A stretch of DNA of 64,000 nucleotides, taken from the NCBI GenBank assembly GCA_949130485.1, contig OX422183.1, positions 9,886,636 to 9,950,635 on the forward strand. The letters run 5' to 3'. The notes under the pieces were generated by a model, which did no database searches, was not told the origin of the DNA, and saw nothing but the letters and a program-made list of their open reading frames with translations. Every line of letters starts with the position of its first letter. The first letter of the stretch is position 1. The translations under genes and the position numbers were made by a program. This DNA is from Agelas oroides (taxonomy: Eukaryota; Porifera; Demospongiae; Agelasida; Agelasidae). Positions 55,680 to 64,000 of this stretch are shown here, one piece after another.

Positions 55680-56800
55680 AGGAAGGAGGGTGGGGCAGAT
55701 AGTTGTTTAGTTTCACAAATATAAATAACTTAATGTTAGGAGAGAGGTGGCTAGAAACTAGTGTGTTTGAGAATGACATCGTTGGAAACCAGTGTGGAGG
55801 AGGGTTGCATGGTCAGATGGTGGATTATGTGCCAGAGATAGGAGTGTTTTTAGGGCAACAAATGGATAGGGCTGTATGTAGGTCATGGGAAGAAGGAAAA
55901 AATGCAGTTTATATGATTGAAGCTCACTACATTGTTTGACACTGACTTCAGTTGGGAGGAGGGTGGGGCAGATGGTGGTTTAGTTATAGATGGCATAGGG
56001 TAAGGGTTAGGTCAAGGTTTGGATTGTAATGGAGCTAAGAGGATGGGGCTGCAGCTTTTGAGTGGCAAAAAAAGTGCAATTAAATTTTGAAACTTCATGT
56101 TTAGGGTAAGGGTTAGGTTAGGTTAGGTCAAGGTTTGGATTGTAATGGAGCTGGGCTGCAGCTTTTGGGTGCCAAAAAAAAAAGTAAAGTGCAAGCAAGT
56201 TATATAAAGGTTTGAAGTCTCAAGCATTGAACAAATCTTGAAATTTCAGTAGGGAGGAGGGTGGGGCAGATGGTGGTTTAGTTATGGGTGTATATGTTTA
56301 GGGTAAGGGTTAGGTTAGGTCAAGGTTTGGATTGTAATGGAGCTGGGCTGCAGCTTTTGGGTGCCAAAAAAAAAGTAAAGTGCAAGCAAGTTATATAAAG
56401 GTTTGAAGTCTCAAGCATTGAACAAATCTTGAAATTTCAGTAGGGAGGAGGGTGGGGCAGATGGTGGTTTAGTTATGGGTGTATATGTTTAGGGTAAGGG
56501 TTAGGTTAGGTCAAGGTTTGGATTGTAATGGAGCTGGGCTGCAGCTTTTGGGTGCCAAAAAAAAAAAAAGTAAAGTGCAAGCAAGTTGTATAAAGGTTTG
56601 AAGTCTCAAGCATTGAACAAATCTTGAAATTTCAGTAGGGAGGAGGGTGGGGCAGATGGTAGTTTAGTTATGGGCATAAATGTAAAGAGTAAGGGTTAGG
56701 GTTTGGAATGCAATGGAGGTAAGAGGGTGGGCTGCAGCTTGCTAAAAGCTGGTAGTGCAAAGGAGGAAAGTTAGGTGGATTAAATTAACTCATTCAGTAG
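55680..56800. repeat. Tandem array, about 190-bp unit with TTAGGG-like motifs
   Basis: GGGAGGAGGGTGGGGCAGAT starts near 55681 (variant), 55953, 56252, 56443 and 56638. Each later unit holds TTTAGGGTAAGGGTTAGGTT, GTTTGGATTGTAATGGAGCT, an A-run and GTTTGAAGTCTCAAGCATTG. Spacings are 272, 299, 191 and 195. A frame at 55703-55939 lies in the first unit and is not supported. Confidence 0.85.
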
Positions 56801-57032
56801 TGAGGTGGGTGGGGTGGGGGCATATGAGGGTGAGAGGTTCAGGCTATAGTTGAGGTGATAGTGCAGTGCATGTTGCTGTGGCTGAATTTCAGCTACTTTG
56901 GTCTTCAGAAGGTGAGTGATGCCAGATGGTGGTTTAGGTATATACAAAAGTAGTAGAGCTTGGTGCACGTGCAGATTGTGGTAGGTAACTGCATGAAACT
57001 GACACAATAATGACACAGAGTAGCGCAACAAC

Positions 57033-57527
57033 TTAGGCATGGGGACAGTTTGTGCTGTCATGCCCTTGCTTTTTGCACAATGCACATACATACACAAAAC
57101 GATACAGTTCATCTCTTGCAACCGTTTCACCTGGTTTCATTCCAGCTTTCATCTGTGCAAGCTGCTTTTTAACTATTTTCAAATTATGCCAATGGTCCAT
57201 CAGTCGGTTGTAGGAGTAGTAGTGGTATATATTCTGCTGGGAGCTGCTCTGTAGCCTTGTGCTTTTGATTTTGGCATTTATGACTTCTGAGGTCACTGAT
57301 TGGAATTGCGTGAGTTCTGGACACAGTCTCATGTTGTGGTACTTGCATGTGTCACGCTTGTGGCTTGAGCTTGTAGGGCCATCATGAAATCTGTCACCAA
57401 CCACATACCTGCCTGTTGTCAGAGTGAGGGGGTGCACCAAACTCTTGGCATAGTTGTGCTCCAACACAACATTTGATGAGGTGGCTGGTAGACTGTGTAT
57501 GTGTTGAAGCTCTGGCAGATGAAAAGT
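57033..57527 (-). CDS. KDZ/HMGXB3-like transposase-related protein, last exon
   Basis: The exon begins after TTCTGCAG with TFHLPELQHIHSLPATSSNV and includes GDRFHDGPTSSSHKRDTCKY, EVINAKIKSTRLQSSSQQNI, YNRLMDHWHN and a C-terminal CCHC knuckle (CALCKKQGHDSTNC), then stop. It is 165 codons including the stop, phase 0 at its start. The E-x2-N-x3-K-x2-RL stretch resembles the catalytic Glu region of KDZ-type RNase-H-fold transposases. The whole resembles HMGXB3-like proteins, which I recall as numerous in corals and sponges. It may be a transposon gene or a domesticated one. Confidence 0.65.
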   Translation of the reverse strand, partial: TFHLPELQHIHSLPATSSNVVLEHNYAKSLVHPLTLTTGRYVVGDRFHDGPTSSSHKRDTCKYHNMRLCPELTQFQSVTSEVINAKIKSTRLQSSSQQNIYHYYSYNRLMDHWHNLKIVKKQLAQMKAGMKPGETVARDELYRFVYVCALCKKQGHDSTNCPHA

Positions 57528-57598
57528 CTGCAGAATAAATTAAAGCATGCAATGGAATATTGCAGAGTATACAATTCAAGATCATTACTTGCATGTAC

Positions 57599-57814
57599 CC
57601 GTGGTGGTCTTTCTGGACAGGGCTTTTCAAAACACCCTCGGCGATTGCCCCACATTGCTTCAGCCATAAGTGGCAGGCGTGCTTCTACATGGGCAACGAC
57701 ATCACAGGCCATATCAACAGCATAAACAAGGGGCCAATGCTTGCATGACAACAGTAGATCCACGTGGTCCCTTGTACTCTCCTTTTTTACAATGTATTTT
57801 GTGGCAGATATGAC
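57599..57814 (-). CDS. KDZ/HMGXB3-like protein, third visible exon (phase 0-0)
   Basis: 72 codons between TTATCTGCAG and CCACGG/GTACAT: VISATKYIVKKESTRDHVDL, LLSCKHWPLVYAVDMACDVV, AHVEARLPLMAEAMWGNRRG, CFEKPCPERPPR. The 'VDMACDxxAH' segment fits the second catalytic Asp of the KDZ group. It joins its neighbours in phase 0 on both sides. Confidence 0.65.
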
Positions 57815-57879
57815 CTGCAGATAAAGAATCAGCAGATATCAATAAATTGTGATGGTATAACGCTAATAGCAAAACAAAC

Positions 57880-58005
57880 CTGATGATGGCAGTTTTTAAA
57901 CACTTTCCCTCCAGTGCATGAAGGGGCTGCCTCAAAAACATGGCATTCACTTCTACCCTGCAATACGTAGGAGTGCAGAGCTTCTAGCTGGACTAACATC
58001 TGTGG
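57880..58005 (-). CDS. KDZ/HMGXB3-like protein, second visible exon (phase 0-0)
   Basis: 42 codons between AATTGCAG and CATCAG/GTTTGT: PQMLVQLEALHSYVLQGRSE, CHVFEAAPSCTGGKVFKNCH, HQ. Cysteine- and histidine-rich; possibly part of a zinc-binding segment. Acceptor, donor and frame all fit neighbouring exons. Confidence 0.6.
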
Positions 58006-58248
58006 CTGCAATTTTCAGAGATGATAATGTGTATCAATGAAACCTACTGTGTTGCTATGTTGTTATTGAGTTAATCAGAACAAGGTATACATACATGATT
58101 GCTATAGCTTAGCATACACAACAATCCACTACAAAAACACTAATATAGACTGGTGTTCTTGTAATACGTACTGCACTGTACATGTACTCTTGGAACTTGT
58201 AGTTATAGCTGTAGGTTTCATGCAGAGTGTATACCATATTTTAATTAC

Positions 58249-58412
58249 CTTTGTACTACGAGCTGACACACAGATGTCTGCTGCTGCACAGAGATCCTTG
58301 ACCTCTGTGGTAGTCATTCTGTGCACTTGGGAGGGATCATACTTTCCAGCTCTAATGAGTTCTGCCAGCTTCTTCGGACAACCGCTGGTACAAGAGCTAT
58401 GGTTTCCTGTTC
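58249..58412 (-). CDS. KDZ/HMGXB3-like protein, first visible exon (phase 1-0)
   Basis: Between CCACAAATAG and ACAAAG/GTAATT the frame reads GNHSSCTSGCPKKLAELIRA, GKYDPSQVHRMTTTEVKDLC, AAADICVSARSTK. It ends in phase 0, as the next exon requires. Upstream exons, including any HMG box or start codon, were not found. Transposon ends (58528-58624) lie just upstream, so the gene may be truncated. Confidence 0.55.
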
Positions 58413-60745
58413 CTATTTGTGGTCAAAGAAATTGTGTAATGACACCATTTGATGGCGAAAAGTATCGTTGTCATCAGATAGCTGACCTTTTTCCATCCGC
58501 ACGTTCGCTTTCGTGGGAGGGGGCCGGGTCTGGGCACGAGACTAATATATCACATGATGACTGTAAGTCTCGTACCCAGACTACTCTTCCCCCCTGAGAA
58601 AAATGCGGTCTGGGAACGAGACTAACTTTGTGTCATGCCAGCTAGTAAACGGACGAGACGGCGGACATGTACCAACCCAATGCCACGTGCCAGGGATAAT
58701 CCATGGTGAAGCCACCCTAAGATTGAGGCTAGCTCGCCCAAGTTCGGTGCTGGTGTTATGGAGATGCAATTCAACTATTGATAATGTGAGCTTGTGTTTT
58801 GCTTTGTTTTTTTTTTTTTTTTTTTTGTTTTTTACTTGTTCTGTATTGACAGAGACTAGCAATCTGATGAGAAAGTGGAGAAACACGGATATGCAATCGT
58901 CAGTACCCGAGGGGTCCGATACGGGAGAAATCTCGTACGCATTCCGCTGAAATCACAAAGAAATTACGGCAGAAATCATGATCAGAAATCATGTTTGCTG
59001 ATGTCCGCTAATGTGAATATGCGGACTTCGGCTCACGTGACAAGCCTCTCGTGTCTCAAACGACAGAGGAGAAATCTCGTACGCCATGTGCTGAAATCAC
59101 AGCAAAAATCAGCTTTGGCAAAATTAGAAATCGGTGCAAAATTGTTGCTATAATCGGAAATCGTAATCGAAGTCATGTGATTTCAAAATGGAACTTCGTG
59201 TCGAGCAAATCTCGTTATGTACAGACTAGTCTTGTGCCCTGCCAGATATAACCTACGGGAAAATCCGTCTGGTGACATTGCGTGCCTTTCTTGGGCTTTT
59301 GTACACGTTAGGGCACCAGTGGGCCACCCGAGTAATTGGATACACTACAATTTGATTGGCATGTTCGAATATTAGAAAAGCCCTAGAATTGAGCGTACGT
59401 TACCAGACGGATTTTCTGTAAGTATATCCGGCTGGTCACAAGACATGTACAGACGTGCTCAGTTAATGCAAGCTTTACATTTTAACCCTCTCTTTACGAA
59501 ATTTAACCACCGGATTTCTGCATTCGTATTTATTCAAATAAAACGCATGCAAATTAAATAATTTGAGTGGGCATGCATTAAGTTAGATCCACCCATAAAT
59601 TTCAGGAATTGAATTTGTTGCATTAGATTAGATTATGCATTGCAATTGGTTCAAACATAAAAAAAATTTTTGGTCAAAAGAGAAATGCAAAGGGTTCTTG
59701 GCCTTAGCTCTCAATCTTGTCCAGAAGTGAGGCTCTTGAAAGATAGTAACAGCTGCAGCAACAAAAAGTCTTACAAACGCCACTGCCAAAGTAAAACGAT
59801 AGAAATTGTTCATGACCACTTTTGTTGTTGCAAAATAAACTGACTAGGACAGACAACTGGGACATATGAAAAAATAACAGAAAATGGAAATTGGAAACGC
59901 AAATGGGAGCAAAAAATAAACCTATCACTGGTGAACTGTTTTCTTCACAGACTCATGAGTACTATGCTTTGTCATTAATCTTGTATCAGAAAGTTGGTAG
60001 ACTACATGTACTGTCCACTTTTTGATCGCTTGCAGTATACAAAAACGGAGGGGGAAGGCCTGGTCCATTTTATCATGTGAATAATGTTTTGTCTACCTTG
60101 GTAGACAGGGGGGAGGGGTCCCCGATCGAAAGAACGCATTTCGCGCACACGTTCTTCATTTTGAACCAGGAGTGGTACATTTTTCGCTTCTCAAACGTTC
60201 CAAACTCCAGTGCTTGGGGCAGAAACTACAAGATAAAGTCTCAAGCTTGTTCTTTCGCGAGTTAGCCAGCAGACAGTACACACGGTTGGCACGGTTTTTT
60301 CCATGGTAGTGGGCTCGACTTATGAACACCACATGGGTAAGGCACTGCATTCAGCTGTCTACTTATAGCTACACTACAAATAGCCTACTTACAGCTTTAC
60401 AGATGGGGCTTTGTAAATTTACCTTCACTTTTATGATATCCTATCTTGCTTGCACACTTTTTGGCATGCCATTTCTACATCTTTTTTTACATGTCTTTAT
60501 TTTCTTGTTCTGTTTAGCAATGGTTACATGACTGGCTTTATGAACCGTGTGCTTTGCCTTACTCTTGTACTGACTGCTTTGAGATTACTTAGTGTGATTG
60601 ACTAGTGCTCTTGTGGTTGCAATCTGAGCACGAGAATAATTTCACTTGGTCTTGGAACAAGGCTGGCATTTCTACTCTTGCTACACCTGTAAACAAATGA
60701 TGGCTTCATGCCCAGGCCCTATTTTACACAAGCGCTTGGATACAA

Positions 60746-60829
60746 TAGCCTCATTCCAAACCATTGCCACTCCCAGTATTTGCAAATACAGAAATACTGG
60801 AGGGTAGTATAGGGCTGGGAATGAGGCTA
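60746..60829. mobile_element. TAGCCTCA foldback
   Basis: TAGCCTCATTCCAAACC...GGGCTGGGAATGAGGCTA around CAGTATTTGCAAATACAGAAATACTG (broken palindrome: CAGTATTT / AAATACTG). Confidence 0.65.
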
Positions 60830-62952
60830 CACTAGCAAAGCAAAAACTGGAGGCAGGAAAAAGCTCTGGGATGCTAAAGAACGAAAGCCAACAACATATG
60901 AATCTTGCTAGGAGTACAACAGCCGAGATGTTACGTTTCGATTTCTGTTTCCAATTTTCTTTCTTGCTTACCCAGACAACTGAGTGGCTTCATTCCTGGT
61001 ATTGTGCTAAATTGGATCAGCCCAAAATTAATTAGTGGCAGCTTGAGCTAAGTTAGCTTCGTTCCCAGACGCTTGAAAAATCAGAAGGAGCGCCTGGGAA
61101 ACATCATTCGTGCATGAGCAAAGAATTCCGTAATACTTTCCGTAAAATTTATTGGGACACATAAGCTGAGCTTGCAGATAGTAGCACGGAGAAATATTCA
61201 GTAAATATACAACTGGTACGAGTGTAGAACATAGTTGGCGACACACGCTGGCAACAGCTTTGCTGTGCCATTTCTGCCTTTCCGAAGTGGATGCAAGACA
61301 CACTAGCGAGTTGTTCACCATTCAAGGTGAGCTGGAAGATCTCCCAAGTCGCCTTGGACAGACAGTTCTGGTAGCAGTGACGAAAGACTCAGTTGTCTTG
61401 GTTGAACGCAGCTGCCAGCATATGCCAGCATTTGTTCATCCTTCAGCACCATTCCTGGCTTTCCGACCCCACCAAGGGTGTACAATACGGCATGGTTGAA
61501 CACAGCTTTTTTCCTGGAACTCACTGCCAATACGTGTGACAACTGTAGTGATCCAATGATATATGACCGTGCAACATGGAGACGTACATGTATACAGTAG
61601 TTTTCAAGTTCCCCAGAAAAGCCTGGGGAGCCATGCATGCACAAACAGTGTATACCAGGCACTCCCTCCGATTTTTCAAGCACCTGGGAACGAGACTAGA
61701 GCTAAGTTCGATCCACCCATATATTCTCAGAATTGAATTTCTTGCGCTAGATTGGATCATGAGAATTAATAATATTATGGTAGCAGCACATCAAGGAAAA
61801 AGAGTACACGTAAAGCGTGGTATCCGTATAGTACTAGTCAGATGATTCATCATCGTGGGGCAAGCTAGGGGAAGCAGCACACAGCTGATGTTCTATTTTG
61901 TCATGGCACACAGCAGGATTGTCACTGTCTACTGTTTACTGTTTGTGCTGTATATAAGCCAAACTTGATAATGCATATTAAATAGCTAGCTAAAGCGCTC
62001 ACCAAAGTTGTCACAAATTGCATGCAGTGACATTTCTCTAGCCAAGGCAGCTTCTATGGCTACACATAGATTAAGCTTCACGCTGAAATCATGAGCTGGA
62101 TCTCTGGCGTCTATGAGTGCCGATAGCCCTTACTTGAAGCGATCTCAACCCAGCATGTACACTGAATATGTTAGTGGCAGCTGTAGAGGGAGGAATCTAG
62201 TCTCACGATCCAGACTCCCCGTGCTGAGTGTCTGGTCTCTGTCTATATAGCTCTGAGCTGCACTGACTATATAGCTCAGCTTAGTCTCGTGTTTGTGTGT
62301 ATAATTTCTTAGTACCATGGCAAACCCACCCAATGGCTAGCCACGTTTCCACCCCCCACCCAGCTTTCCGTCGTCGTTCGTGCGCGGGGAGAGCCTGGGA
62401 ATGAGACTACCCAATGGCAATGGGTACAGTTTCTGCGTGCATTGTGGGGTAGCTATGTATGCACTTAAATCATTAAATATGGTACTTTCTCCACGACTAC
62501 TTCTACTGCTTACTTGATTCTTGATGTGCTGCATTCTCACTGAATGTGTCACTCCATACACAACTAGCTTCATACTGCAAGCCCAACACCATGTTACACG
62601 TGCAAGCATGCCAATCATGCTCAAATTAGTCTTGTTCCCAGGTGCTCACCCAGCTTTCTGTTGGTCAACTTGTGTATGCACTCCCCATTCCTTCACCAGC
62701 AAAGCAATATTTGCAGTTAATCTCGAGCACCACTATCAAATCACCAAGAAATGGACTACACACAAGCCTTTCCCAGTAATAAACCATTGCCTCAGTTTGA
62801 TTCATTTTGTGGATTTGCCTTAACCTTGTGCCCAAGCTCTCACATGAGGCTATATTTACGTATTAAATGGTATGAGGGCCTCGGATTGTAAAATGTCAAC
62901 CTACGTATCCCTGAGCACTTCTCTCCACTTTATCTTTAATTCATAACATTTA

Positions 62953-63067
62953 TAGCCTTGTTCCCAGGCCTTTGCCCAATTTCCCGTCACTTGCAGTTAT
63001 ACTTATCCATACTGTAATTAAGTGATTAAGTGATAGGAAGCTGGGTGAGCGCCTGGGAACGAGGCTA
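62953..63067. mobile_element. TAGCCTTG foldback
   Basis: TAGCCTTGTTCCCAGGC...GCGCCTGGGAACGAGGCTA, with inner CACTTGCAGTTATACT / AGTGATTAAGTGATAGGAAG text. Non-coding. Confidence 0.65.
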
Positions 63068-64000
63068 ATGATGTAGTTTGTCTTGTGAAGCAAGACTTGC
63101 TATGTATGCAAGGAAAATGTAATTTGTTACCAAGAAGTGGCAGAGCTGGAAATTGAGGCCAATACCACAGTTGATATGTGAGACTTGAGCCTTCTTCATA
63201 TACTCCAGAATAGCTGCGTGGGCGAAGTCATTCTGTAATTAATGGTGACATCAGATTACAGCCGCGCCAAGAGGGTTAATGGACACCTTGCTTACGCAGC
63301 CAATTGATGCGGTTCCGATTGAAGCGCCATTGTTACAACACTTAAGAATACTCCCAAATGCAGACACCTCGCTATCCCATAAAGCGGAAGGGTTTTTTCG
63401 GTCCCTCTAGTTCCCAGACTGTACAAAATTCACTCGATAATGCAGATTTTACTCTCACATTTTACTTAGGTGGATTAGAAACAAGCAGTCGTTGGGCCAG
63501 CGGCCCAGATAATTGGATTTTAACTGGAAGTCTACGGAGTATGGAATTGGCGGCTAATTAACATTACTTTCTGTGTCTTTTCTACAGACCAACTCTCTCT
63601 TACAGACACGCACCAGATTAATTATGTAGAAGAGACTTTATAATTCACAAATATCTACCTTTTATAAGTGATATATACGAACGACTGGCATACGAGTGGC
63701 ATCTGTCGACCTACCCACTAAGCGATCATGATAAGCAGCACTACTCTAAGTGGGTATTACATTTTGTTTTTTTGTCCCATGCAACCAGGCCGAAATGTAT
63801 ATCACCGGATAGCCTGCAGAAAATGCTCTAAAATATGCAAAAACTAGCTGTTTCTACCTGGCAGTTTTTGTGCTATGGACGCTTTTTTGTAGGTAATTGC
63901 CACCTGTTTTAGCTAAGCAAATAACATCAAACACAGTTGTTGCCATGCAAGTGTGTTTTATCGGCTTTTCAATTCAAATCGAACTTAGCTGCCATGGCTG

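Larger units (their letters stand above)
58413..64000. other. Repeat-rich right end, no supported gene
   Basis: Contents: TAGTCTCG-type ends at 58528-58624, a 20-plus T run near 58804-58826, a MITE with GGGAAAATCCGTCTGGTGAC ends (about 59253-59425), a GATGTAGGG-family copy (60395-60490), foldbacks at 60746-60829 and 62953-63067, and an inverse fragment of the 5217 family near 61855-62150. Small frames have no recognisable domains. Confidence 0.5.

Noticed and set aside
58190-58597. 135-codon plus-strand frame
   Set aside because: It is antisense to the better-supported KDZ/HMGXB3-like exon at 58249-58412 and runs into MITE ends.

Overview
The window looks like nuclear DNA of an animal, most likely a marine sponge or another early-branching metazoan. 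The reasons are spliced genes with canonical GT/AG introns, extracellular Ig and fibronectin-III (FN3) exons that are all in intron phase 1, and a very high density of short inverted-repeat transposons. The taxonomic call is an inference and no species is named. No rRNA, tRNA, CRISPR array or bacterial-style operon was seen.

Minus strand, 36.1 to about 11.9 kb (possibly to 3.7 kb): a cell-surface protein gene with long introns. In transcription order it has a signal-peptide exon (36066-36135), an Ig exon (33438-33713), an FN3 exon (27873-28190), an FN3-like domain split over two exons (27032-27111, 25875-26130), two exons for related beta-rich domains I cannot name (18806-19150, 15591-15896) and a short hydrophobic exon (11855-11920). 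The last of these is either a GPI-type tail or the first half of a transmembrane helix completed by 7838-7978. A second Ig exon, close kin of the first, lies at 3682-3963 and may belong to a tandem paralogue. Every splice junction I traced joins in frame.

The introns and flanks are built from nested mobile elements. Clear cases are a hAT-like MITE with an 8-bp target duplication (12972-13473); a 0.75-kb TA-flanked element carrying a HIRAN fragment head-to-head with an antisense transposon-protein fragment (13649-14397); a broken pogo/Tigger transposase (20110-20790) interrupted by a foldback element; and a hAT-like element with an 8-bp duplication and another element inside it (45328-47027). 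Two striking palindromes lie at 35503-35930 and 47875-48183.

Plus strand, 50051-54212: a complete Ty3/gypsy-type LTR retrotransposon with identical 84-bp LTRs, a 5-bp target duplication, and a single 1312-codon gag-pol frame in which the catalytic residues I checked are intact. It sits inside a repeat whose uninterrupted copy is present at about 20.8-21.06 kb in this same window.

Right part: a minisatellite (55205-55590), a ~190-bp tandem array with telomere-like motifs (55680-56800), and the 3' half of a minus-strand KDZ/HMGXB3-like gene in four exons (57033-58412). From 58.4 to 64 kb only small inverted-repeat elements were seen.

The genes do not form a pathway. The functional content is one adhesion- or receptor-like surface protein gene (perhaps two), one transposase-related gene and one potentially autonomous retrotransposon. 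The rest is non-autonomous or decayed mobile DNA.
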